Below, one piece after another: positions 49,291 to 59,757 of a DNA stretch of 64,000 nt. The notes under the pieces are model-generated. The model saw only the letters and a program-made list of their open reading frames with translations, searched no databases and was not told the origin of the DNA. Within the stretch, counting starts at the first letter, position 1. The number at the start of each line of letters is the position of its first letter. The position numbers were made by a program, and so were the translations under genes. This DNA is from Citrus sinensis (Eukaryota; Streptophyta; Magnoliopsida; Sapindales; Rutaceae), in assembly GCF_022201045.2 (NCBI RefSeq), contig NC_068559.1, positions 25,985,501-26,049,500 on the forward strand, read 5' to 3'.

Positions 49291-49300
49291 TATATTTATA
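49291..49300 (-). promoter_or_regulatory. Probable TATA box of P450 copy 1
   Basis: TATAAATATA on the minus strand, 65 bp upstream of the ATG at 49226, a normal plant spacing. Confidence 0.6.
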
Positions 49301-49644
49301 ACCCAGTTGGCCAGCAGGCGAGTTCCCGGCGTTTGAAAACTAACTGTTCTCGTCATGTAGATGAAGATGATGATGACAACGACAGCGCACAAAACTTTTG
49401 TGGACGAAAATTCTCTCAATTCTGACTATTGTGTACAACTTGTAGCATTGAATTGACTACTTAAGAAAAGCACGTGAGCAAATATAATTTTTGAAGAAAA
49501 ATAATAAAGATACTTGTGCACAGTATAAAATTTTTATGTCTAGTCCACATGTCTAATCATGTTGTGTTTATATTATGAGACTCGCTTGTTTTTTTTTTTT
49601 TTTTTTGGTTATTTCTTTACCATCAGTTAATGGAAGGTATAGTC

Positions 49645-50383
49645 TAGGGGTGGGCGTTTGGTTCGGTTTATCGAACCGAATCATATTATGGTAATTTGGT
49701 TCAGAGTAAAAAATTAAATGGTTCAGAAATTTTAAATTATTTAGTTTTTTATTTGGTTCATAAAAAAATTAAAATTAAAAAATAGTTTAAAATTTATTCT
49801 TTTTTATTTTTATTTTTTAGTTAACACATGATATTATATATGTTATAGCATACACTTAATTTAATTGTTAATACTTTGCTAATGACTCGGTTTGACTTTG
49901 AGAGATGATGTAATTATTGTGAATGTGGAAGTTAAAGGATGAAAAATTGGTGATTGAGATAGTACTTTGGCAATGAAAATTTAAAGTTTATTTTCTAACG
50001 TGTAGTCAATTTTATAGATTATTGTTGAACTTTATTATTGTTAGATTTTATTAAATTGGTAATTATTTATGGATTTCTAGATTATTTTTGGAATTTATTA
50101 TGTTAATTTACTATTGTTAGATTTTATTATGTTGTTTATTGTTTGCTAATTTATAGATTCAAGATTATTGTTGTATTAATAGTGTATTATTATATTATTA
50201 TTATTTTATTGAATAATGAATATAGGATAAAATCAAACCGACCTGAACCAAATTAATTTAGTTCGGTTCAGTTCGATTCTATAATTTGGTTTACATTTGG
50301 TTCATAAATTCATGAACCATTTGGTTTCAGTTTGGTTCGGTTCTAGGACTGAACCAAACATAACTGAATAGTGCCCACCCTTA
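49645..50383. mobile_element. hAT-like MITE upstream of P450 copy 1, 739 bp
   Basis: Ends TAGGGGTGGGCGTTTGGTTC and, reverse-complemented, TAAGGGTGGGCACTATTCAG: the typical plant hAT MITE terminus. The 8 bp flanks GTATAGTC (49637-49644) and GTATATTC (50384-50391) differ at one base. Subterminal GGTTCGGTT motifs are repeated in both orientations. It is non-coding and lies about 420 bp upstream of the P450 ATG. Confidence 0.8.
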
Positions 50384-52329
50384 GTATATTCCCTCACAAA
50401 TTAATCTGTGAATCTCATTCGAACCCACAATAGAGGACTGTATCTTACGTTAATTATAAGCTAGCAGCTCCTTTTTTTTTCCTCTTTTTTTATATAATCT
50501 ACTAATACGATGATACCTCCAAAACCTACACATATATAACTAGCATGTTGCTTGCGTAATAATTAGAATTAGGGTTAATTTTGGTTTATCTACATATTTT
50601 GACACATTTCACTCTACCCAACGTGTTTAAAACAATGCACATAAATACGTTTTCAATTTATGTCGTTCAATGTTATTTTCATGCATATATACCATCCGTA
50701 GTATAATAGGTTTGCATTCTTTTTATTTATGGTCAAAAAATTGAAAAAAAAAAAGAAAAAAAAAACACTTTGAAACTATTGTGATATCGGTGGCTCTGTA
50801 CCGACAAATCAGCTTAGGTTTGACAAAGTGAGCCCCGCTTGCATCCATCGGAAGAGAAGCATGACTTAGTAAAATAAGCCAGCCAAGGAAAATGACAACC
50901 ATGCCAAGCTTAATTAAGTATGGAAGACAAAGCTATATTCAAGTATGATGTAAAGTGAAAGTCACTGCTTGATGCTTGACGTTAATCAAATTGCTCACAC
51001 AACTATTCATTATTTTAATCAAATTGCAATAGATAATTTTCAAGATTTTCAAATTTAACCTTCATAAAAGAATAAATTTTTTAAAACTTATCAGTTATTT
51101 CGATTCTATAAACATGAATTGGTCGCACCTAAATAAAGAAAAAAAAAATTTAACAAAATAAGGTAATAATTAAAAAAATATGAAACTATAGAAAAATAAG
51201 TTTTTTTCTTTTTTTTCCCTTTGTTATCTTTTCCTTTCTCTTCTAATCATCTTAACTTATACATAAAAATATTGTATATTTATTGTATTAACAATGAAAC
51301 TATCATATATCGTTTCTAAACTACAAAACTTTGTACGAAAACGGTAATCAGTAAAAATCTATCAAGAAATAATAATATAATATAGTGGTATTGTCATATA
51401 TTATTATTATTTGAAATATTTTGAACTTGTATTATATATTTTCTTTAAAAAAATTGAAATAAGGATGAGAAATTTTGCTTGTTAAATATCATTTTTTACT
51501 ATCTATTATTATTTGAACCGTGCAAAACACTTTTATGATTAATTAAATTACATATATGGTCTGCATTATGCATTGAACGTGCTCCAATTGAAACAATTTT
51601 GTAGCTACATCCCTGTACACTGCTTATAAAGATTTTTTTTATGAAGCAGATGAGACTGCTATACTACTAGTTTTACATATGTATCGGAGAAGCATGGTAG
51701 CAATTTTGATAAAGAAAAAAATTTATATAAATTGGACCGCTGCTTGGATATCATTTTCAAAAATTTTAAAAACTTTGATCCAATGATGATGGGACACCTC
51801 TCAAAGTTTGGAAAATGATTAAAAAAAAATTGCTAGTCCACCGCTGAAACGTTTCAAAGCTAAAGAACAGAAAAACTGATCACATGATGAGACTTCAGTA
51901 TTTTGGGGGCAGAAAAATGAAAACAAAAAACATTGCTCCAACGACGAGACTTTTCAAAGTTTGAAAAAAAAAGGGCCAAATCTTCAGTCAAAAATGATGT
52001 CAAAATCATTAATTATCCAGGGAATGCATGTTCACGATACGATGTAGCGGCGTCTGTTTGATTAAATTTGTGTGATTCATAATACGATCCGAAGTGGGAA
52101 ACGAAAAGTCTAGTTGCTCAGTGTTGAATATTGACTTTGGACATTAATGGTAAACTTGGACTCGTCAACTTAAGCATGGGCCCCAGTTGTTGACAAAACT
52201 CCGCCCCGCTTTAAATGCAAGGCGACGACTAAGTCAAACTTAAGCACGGCCCTAAAATGAAATTTATGCTACGCAAGCGTGGAAATTCATTGATTTATTT
52301 AATTTAAACTCGTTTTCACATCATTCCAC

Positions 52330-52375
52330 CTTTGGTTAAGTGGTTAGCGCTGCTGCCCTCTAATTCGAACCCCCC
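52330..52375 (+). repeat. Possible tRNA-derived SINE fragment
   Basis: TGGTTAAGTGGTTAGCGCTG resembles a degenerate Pol III box A and is followed at about 20 bp by AATTCGAACCCCCC, close to box B. The spacing is shorter than in a normal tRNA head, and I could not find the 3' tail or a target duplication. Confidence 0.3.
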
Positions 52376-54896
52376 ACAAATATAATATAGGAGTAATTCT
52401 TTTTTTAATTATAATATATAATTGATTAAAAATAGTTCTCTTCCTTAATAAGTGCGAGTGGAATAGACATTTTTTAAGCGTAATAGTTTGATTTATAAAT
52501 ATTAGATTGATGTAAGTTGATCCCAGCAGTAATAGTATGATTTGTAAATATCAATTAGATTGATATAAGTTGGTCTCAGTAACAATCTGATTTGTTAATG
52601 TCTGTTGTAATCATTTATGTAAGTTGGTCTCATTAATAATTTAATTTATAAATATCAGTTATAATCTCATGTAACATGAGTTATAGTTTGAACAATAGTC
52701 TCTAGTAATTTAAAAAAAAAAACTCGTTTTCACATCTCATCAGACCCTAACTTTATTTACTGCGTATATTTTCTAAAATTATCATTCACTTCTTAATAAA
52801 CCCACGTAATTCCAAATTTATCCCTTCCTTGTTGCTTCTCTACCTTGCTCCTCCCTTCCGCATAGTTGATTCCAAACAAACAATTAACTATTAACTCAAA
52901 CAGGATGATCTTGATAATTAAAATTTTTAATTAACACGATGATCTCTATTATCTCTGTTTCTGTGCTCTATTAATTTTTTCTATTTAAATATCGATTTTT
53001 TTAAAAATATGTTTCAATATTAGATTATATTCTTAATCTCAAAATATCTTAATATTTTATCATCACTTCATGATCTTTCCTTCTTCCTCTTTTTATTTAT
53101 TTATTTTCTTTTCAAGATAAATTTTGAAGAGTTTAAGAGAGAAGAACTGAAAATTACTTCATCACAGGAGGATTTTTAAAAATTGTTTGATGGCAAGCAA
53201 AATTGCAGGCATAGTAAAATAACTAACCTCTTTTACTGGAGATAGGTTAAATTTTCAGTTTAGGTGAAACTTAAAGACAACCAAAAGAATTCTAAATTCT
53301 TTTTGTTTATTTTAGTAATTATACAGTAAGATTTTATCATACTGATAATAAATATACGGGGCTTATGAGACAAACAATGGGGTTCATATAGATCCACTCG
53401 TCATTTCTTACGTCCGTGAAAGGTTTGGATTAGCCCAGCTGGGCCCAGCTCGGTCCGGACTTTAGCAGAAACCCCGATTTTAAAAGAAAATAATCAATTT
53501 TCTAATAGAATTCTATGTAATCGCTTGATAGACCCATTTTTTATGTTAAATTATATTCATGTAATTTTACAACAATCCATGCAAATTATGGGTTTCAAAT
53601 TCAAAAAAATTTTAAACATTTATTCCTCATAAATTGTAAGGTTAAAACCTTCAAACATTTACAATTGTATTAACAAATTTATACATGGAATTGCCCAAAT
53701 TTGTTTTTATAACTTCTAATAATATTTTATATAGACACAAAAATTTCGTTGTACTTAAAAATATTATTTGTTTCCATGACTAATTGACATTGTTTCCATA
53801 TAGAAAATGTTATTGCAGTTAACAATAATTTATTTACGTCAGCTGCTAAGTTACATTAACTGTAACTAATAGCTGACCTAAAATTAGTTTCTCACAACCT
53901 TTAAATTGTTTGAGTTAATAATAATTCAGAGGCACAAAGAAATTATTGTTAGGTTGTTGTATGTTAATTTATAGCTAACATAACACAGTAAGACCCTTTG
54001 TTTATATCAATAATACAAACATATAGAGACATATTATTAGGAAAAATAATTAATGCAATTTTTTTATTATTATTATTTAGTTTAACAACAACTTGATCTC
54101 CGACTCACTCACGGATGGGGTTCATACCCTACTCATATGGATGGGGAGAGGATAATGCTGTAGTTAAAACACTTAAAAATATTTATAGCTTTATTGTTAA
54201 TTTTTTTTTAAAAAAGGAAAATTATTTAAATTCATTTCTGAATAGCTAATTTTAATATTAAGAAAATTATCTTTGCAACACTTTTATTTTGTCATTATCT
54301 ACATTTAACCACACACAAAAAAATGTTGACATGTTTTATGCATCACCTGTGTTTTCAAAGTTGTATTAATCAACAACCTTATCATTAACACAATTAGGAT
54401 CTGTTAGATAATCTAAGCAAAATAACCATTTTATCATTGAATGCATTAAAAGACTAGTTACCCTTTGAAACTTTGAAAAATAACAAAATTTATAATTGCA
54501 TAAAAAGCATGACTATAGACAGACAGGGAAGTTAGTTGAATGATCCTTAGATGAAATGACTAAAACAGATAAATAAATAATTATTAGATAAATTATTATA
54601 TTTAGAAGTTAAATTTATTATACTATATGAACTCAGGGGCTTTTATGTTCTTAAATTATGGAGAAAGAAGAAATGCAAAGGGAATACATCCTCCGATCCT
54701 ATGGCCGAAAGGCCCTTGAGTTCATGGACCCCTCGCTAAGATTCCCAAGAAGACAATGCAATTCAGAACATTATTTTAAAGAAAAATGATGTTTGCTCTG
54801 GGTCAAACCCTGAAGCGATTGAAACGGCATCGTTTCAACACTTATTTTTATTTTTTTCATTCTAATTTGCTGTGAAACTATGTCATTTTGGCTTGT

Positions 54897-55100
54897 ATAA
54901 GTTGAAAAAACAGAACCAACTGCTTCTTCTTTCCTCTTCGTTCTCTCTTTGTTGTTGCAGAACCCTTAATAACGCAAACGTCATTTTCTTTTGCCAGTGT
55001 ATAAAGTGAAAAAAACCGAACCAACTACTTCTTCTTTACTCTTCGTTCTCTTAACCCAGCTGCTTCTTTCTCTTCATTCTCTTAATGCAAACATCATTTT
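54897..55100. repeat. Tandem duplication, about 104 bp period
   Basis: Two adjacent diverged copies start ATAAGTTGAAAAAACAG and ATAAAGTGAAAAAAACCG. Each continues with AACCAACT-CTTCTTCTTT and CTCTTCGTTCTCT, then GCAAACGTCATTTTC-like sequence. Confidence 0.75.
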
Positions 55101-55567
55101 CCTTGGAGGGTGTTCATGAAGGGTACTTCCCGGTGCCGAAGTTCAAGTATATATTAGTTTCATGTAGGTCAAGAAAGCTGTTGTTGGAATCTATAAAGGA
55201 AGAGCCAGTTTGTTCTAGGTGATGATGAATTAATCGATGGCCATTTAAATATTTTTGAGAGAAAATTAATTGTATTTTCTCTCAGATTTGTTTACAGGGC
55301 AAGAGAGAATATTAATTAACTATCATTATGTAGTGGGTGATGTGATGATAAATCTATATAGGTAGAGAGAAATTAAAGGAACAGATAGAGATTTTGCTTA
55401 AGTTTGATCTAGAAATATGTTGATAGTCTTTGGGGAGCTTGTTTGTTAACTACTCTGATTAAATGCAATAATTGTTTGACTACGAATTAATTGAAACTTT
55501 TGCAGATTATTATGGCTTGAATTTAATTGTTTCATTTTTGCTACTCCCTTTAATTTTTTTGTATGCT

Positions 55568-56581
55568 TTTGAAAAAGAACATTTTTTTTTTATAATTAAT
55601 GTATTACAATTAGAACTCTACTGATATTAGCAATTAGAACTCTATTGCTGTGCCAACTTGTGATAGAATTGGAATCTTGAGATATTTCTTATCATTGCAG
55701 ATAAATGTCGTTGATTCAACATATTTTATCGGTTGCAAAAGGGTAAAAGCTCATTTAGTCATTGTATTTTAAAATTAGTGTCAATTTAGTCCCCGTATTT
55801 TTAAAAATACCTCGAAACATTCCTACCGTTAAAGTATTGATACCCCTATCGTTACTTTTTATTTCTTTTGGCTTACTTTTACAATATTACCCTTTTATAA
55901 TAATTTTTTTGTTTGGACATTAATAAAAAAAAATTAAATTATTAATTTAACCCTAAAAATTCTATTAATTTTTAATTGTCAAAAATTGTATATTAAGTGT
56001 GCAAATGGTGCTTGTAAAAAAATTAATATAATTTTTTTTTTATTTTTTAGGGTTAAATTGATAATTTAATTATTTTATTTTTATTAATATCCAAACAAAA
56101 AAATTATTATAAAAGGGTAATATTGTAAAAATAAGCCAAAAAAATAAAAAGTAACGATAGAGGTATCAATATTTTAATGACAGAGATGTTTCGAGGTATT
56201 TTAAAAAATAAAAGGACTAAATGAATACTAATCTTAAAATAAAGGGACTAAATAAGCTTTTATCCGTTGCAAAATTATTAAAAATTTGGTGGCTTTAGAG
56301 ACGTAAGCAGCAAGGAAGCCAATTTTCAAGATGACCAATATGGATGATGTAGATGCCTAGATGGTATCATGGCTTTGGCACATATCGTGTTTGAAAAAAT
56401 GATGGGGTTTCTATATATAGTATAAAAAGTTTAAATTAGGCAATTAGCCCTTCACACTTAATTTATAATTTTTGATATTGAATAAAAATGTTATTTTATA
56501 GTTCTCGCTAACATTAATCTCAAAGGATAATCATGAATGAATGAAAAAATAATAATAAAAATTGACCATGCACAATTAATC
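55568..56581. repeat. Duplicated block, copy A (contains a 525 bp insertion)
   Basis: Nearly identical to 60113-60183 plus 61166-61575 in the same orientation, apart from one insertion in each copy. Shared markers include TATTACAATTAGAACT, CCAACTTGTGATAGAA, GTGGCTTTAGAGACGTAAGC and AGGCAATTAGCCCTTCACAC. No coding frame. Confidence 0.85.
55741..56265. mobile_element. Mutator-like foldback MITE, 525 bp, with preserved empty site
   Basis: Ends GGGTAAAAGCTCATTTAGTC and, reverse-complemented, GGATAAAAGCTTATTTAGTC. The arms continue to pair for about 200 bp (for example ACCTCGAAACAT with ATGTTTCGAGGT, and TTGTTTGGACATTAATA with TATTAATATCCAAACAA). The perfect 9 bp target duplication GTTGCAAAA flanks it (55732-55740 and 56266-56274). 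The duplicated block copy B has a single GTTGCAAAA (61258-61266) and no element, which defines the insertion exactly. No coding capacity. Confidence 0.92.
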
Positions 56582-57308
56582 TCAAATTCTGCAAATTCCA
56601 GTAGCAGATGGTGATACAATGACAAGGAAGAAGCTCTATGTGCGACATGTGGAGGACAAGAATAGTTACATGCAAATTTTCCACATATCGAGCATTGATG
56701 ATCTAATTGGGATAGTTGACATTCGAGTCCGACTGATTTCTGATTGTAATTATTAGTAGAAATCTAATTGTAATATAACAGTGTATAAAAAAAAAATTTC
56801 AAATTCTATGAATATTCTAGAACCAGTTCCACTAGATGCTAATGAAAATGAACAAGAACACGTAATGCAGGCAAATAAGCCAGTGGATTTATCTCTCTTG
56901 CCTAGACTTGAGAATGGATTCCTAATATTTCTATTTTGTTAAATGGAATTAACATATTTGAGATGTTACATTGATGATTGCAAAAAGATTAATTGATGCC
57001 AAATTATTTTGAATTCATGAAATTTTAGGAATATACTTGTGCTTCTTAATAAATTCACTTTTCTCACACATAGGGAGAAAAAAAATATGTGTACACAAAA
57101 TCTGGAGGTTTAGATGATTGATATTTTCAAAAAAAATTATTTTTTAAAATTAAAACAAACAAAAATATAAAAAAAGAGAGAAAAAATATTATGAATATTA
57201 ATGAACATGGGTATTTCTGGTAATTATGGGGTGGATTGATACAATATACTCATTTTAACCTTTTTCTATGGGATGGGTTAATCATTGGGTTAGTTTTACA
57301 TTAAATAA

Positions 57309-57329
57309 GGGGGGGGGGGGGGGGGGGGG
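57309..57329. repeat. Homopolymer G(21)
   Basis: Twenty-one consecutive G bases. Any open frame reading through it (poly-glycine) is not supported as a gene. Confidence 0.9.
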
Positions 57330-57762
57330 AGGATTATCTCTACTCTTTTCAAAAAATTTGTTTCAGAAAAAGGCTGCTCGGCCCGGACCCGGAAAAAGCG
57401 TAGCCCAACCCGCTGCATGGCAACTCTTTGCACCTGCGGTTTATTTGTGGAAAATTGTGATACCCACAAATACACAAATGATATCTTTACTCGATATTAT
57501 AGAATGTGCGCATTATAGAGAGAATGGCAAGACAGATTTTCAAGATAAATAAATACAATGTTTAGGATCATGGTTGATTAATTATTAAAGTACCACTTAG
57601 CTTAGGATTTGTTCTGAAATTATGTTTCATAATTAGTTATTTGATGATTGGATCCAGAACAAAATAAATCTATATATTTTTGTGAGATAAGTAACCTTTG
57701 GCCTCCAAGGGTCTTAAGTAAGTGATATTCAAGTAGTTTTACTTGGGGAATAAAATAAATTT

Positions 57763-57967
57763 AAACTTGAGGCATCCATCTATCTAAACAAAATATAGAT
57801 AACGGCGAATCCATACATAATTTAGGTGATGATAATACATCATCCTCAAATACGTGATTACAAGTAAACTTGAGGCATCCATCTATCAAGTAGTTTTATG
57901 GCGAATCCATACATAATTTAGGTGATGATAATACATTATCCTCAAATACATGATTACAAGTGATTAC
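57763..57967. repeat. Tandem duplication, 103 bp period
   Basis: AAACTTGAGGCATCCATCTA, GGCGAATCCATACATAATTT and AGGTGATGATAATACAT-ATCC occur twice, 103 bp apart at the first marker, with a small difference in the middle of the unit. Confidence 0.85.
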
Positions 57968-58055
57968 ATTACAATCAACCACAACTTGTACAGGAAGTTG
58001 AGGAAGTTACAACAGAGCAATGTTGTTGTTGTCTTTCATTTTTCTGATGGCTATG

Positions 58056-59757
58056 CTACTGGAGGTAATTGACTGGCACAAGGATAAGAGGCGTCTTTTT
58101 AGAGAGAGTGAGAGACACACCAGTTGCCTCCTCCATGTTCATGTTAACACAATCCTCCTCCCTTCCATTCGGCAATTTCCAATCAAAACAATACAAGAGA
58201 TTTGCAAGCGCAAGCTCCGACATTATTAATCCCAAATTAATCCCAGGACAAATTCTTCGGCCGGATCCAAATGGTAAATATTCGAAATCTTGTCCTTTAA
58301 CATCAACCGGCTTATCAATAAACCTTTCTGGGATGAATTCTTCAGGACTCTCCCAGTACTTTGAATCTCTTCCAATTGCCCAGGCATTCACTTGGATCAA
58401 CGTTTTGGGATAAATGTCATAACCATTAACTTTGAAACGATACAGGGTATCTCTCGCAATTAATAGTGGGGCAGGAGGGTGCAGTCTCAGAGTTTCCTTG
58501 ATCACCATCTTCAGGTACTGAAGTTGATCAATATCGGCTTCGGTAACTCTTCCTTTGTTTCCGATATGATTTCTGATTTCAGCTTGTGCTTTTTTCATCA
58601 ATCTTGGATTCTTACAGAGCTCTGCCATTGCCCAAATCACCGTAATTGCGCTGGTGTCTACTCCTCCCAGAAATATATTCTGTTAAAGCGCACACAGCAT
58701 AGCATAGCAGGCACAATATATAAGAGAATGGACATAAATAAATTTGTCTCACAATCAATTTCTGATTTTAGATTCTATTGCAATGCACGATGATGCTAAA
58801 GTGAAAAGGCAGCTACATGCTTACCAGAAGTACTGCCTTAATATGATTTTTTGTGAGCCAAGCTTCACTTTCATGGGATTCAGCTTGATCTCTCTCAATT
58901 TTGAGCATCACATCGATGATGTCTTGTTGTACATGTTCTTGTTTTGTTGTCTCAGCAGGTTTGAGATGATCGTCGATTATTTGTTGGAATAAAGTATCTA
59001 ATTCTTGGAAAACTCTCTCGAGCTTTGCATGGTAACCATTGAGCCTATCAATGATCCAACCCACATATGGGAAGCATTCAGCTGCTGCGAATCCCCCCAA
59101 CAGAGATTCAACGGCATGGACCAATTCTTGAAAACTATGATTATCGAAATTGCTCCCTCGAAATCTCCTCCCAAAAGCCATCCTGAAAACTATACTTCCA
59201 GTGAGAGCAAACATCTTCTCAGAAAGATCAACAGGGGAGGCAGAGGATGATGATTCAGAGATTGAATTCATAAGCAGGGCAACTTCCTCTTCCCTGATGA
59301 ATCCAAATGACTGCACTCTTCTCAAGCTGAATACCTCGAGGACACTTATTTTCCGCAACTCCCTCCAGTAATCGCTATATGGTGAAAAAGCTATATCCGA
59401 ATAGTTGTACGTAAACTTCCCACTGCCTATTAATGGTGGTCTGCTGCAACAATCGAGATCATGAACTTTTAATACATCCCTTGCTGCCTCAGCCGAGGAG
59501 ATTACGACAAGAGGCACACGACCAAGTTTGAGGAGCATAACGGGGCCGTATTTTTTAGAGAGTTGCCACAAAGATTGGTGAGGCAACTCTCCAAGTTGGT
59601 GAAAATTGCCTATTACTGGAAGCTTAGGTGGGCTTGGTGGAAGCTGCTGCTTGTTTTGTGCTTTCAGCTTTTTCAAGATGAGCAGCAGCGGGATGAGGAG
59701 AAGAGGGAGCCACATCCACATGGGTAATACTGTTTGGGGAGAAAACGTGAGATCCAT
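58056..59757 (-). CDS. Cytochrome P450, CYP71 family (copy 2)
   Basis: Intact A-type P450 of 518 aa. Exons (minus): 59757-58825 and 58679-58056, with a compact 145 bp intron at the same phase-0 position as copy 1. Features: N-terminal ER anchor (about residues 13-29), hinge LPPSPPKLPVIGNF (the usual PPGP is PPSP here), C-helix WRELRK, I-helix LGGVDTS, K-helix KETLRLHPPAP, FIPERF, heme loop PFGSGRRICPGI. It shares long identical blocks with copy 1 (GELPHQSLW, LSKKYGPVM, RVQSF, FIREEEVA, ECFPYVGWIIDR) but is clearly more diverged from it than the pseudogene is. Likely an ER monooxygenase of specialised metabolism; substrate unknown. The gene lies between direct copies of a non-coding block (55568-56581 and 60113-61575). 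Confidence 0.92.

Larger units (their letters stand above)
49301..58055. other. 8.7 kb gene-free, transposon-bearing spacer
   Basis: AT-rich spacer between P450 copies 1 and 2. It holds a hAT-like MITE (49645-50383), a possible tRNA-derived SINE remnant near 52330-52375, degenerate short repeats (about 52470-52690), a 104 bp tandem duplication (54897-55100), a duplicated block interrupted by a MITE (55568-56581), a 21-base G tract (57309-57329) and another tandem duplication (57763-57967). No open frame here has a recognisable family. Confidence 0.6.

Noticed and set aside
49111-49419. Open frame overlapping the 5' end of P450 copy 1
   Set aside because: Shadow frame of the P450 N-terminus and promoter, without independent features.
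52470-52690. Degenerate repeats containing TAAGTTG-TCTCAGTAA-like units, considered as a satellite or CRISPR-like array
   Set aside because: Unit length and spacing vary and the repeats are diverged. This is a decayed plant repeat, not an array of regular spacers.
57268-57552. Open frame with poly-glycine and a GC-rich segment
   Set aside because: The frame runs through the G(21) tract, has no family features and sits in repeat-rich DNA. Chance open frame.
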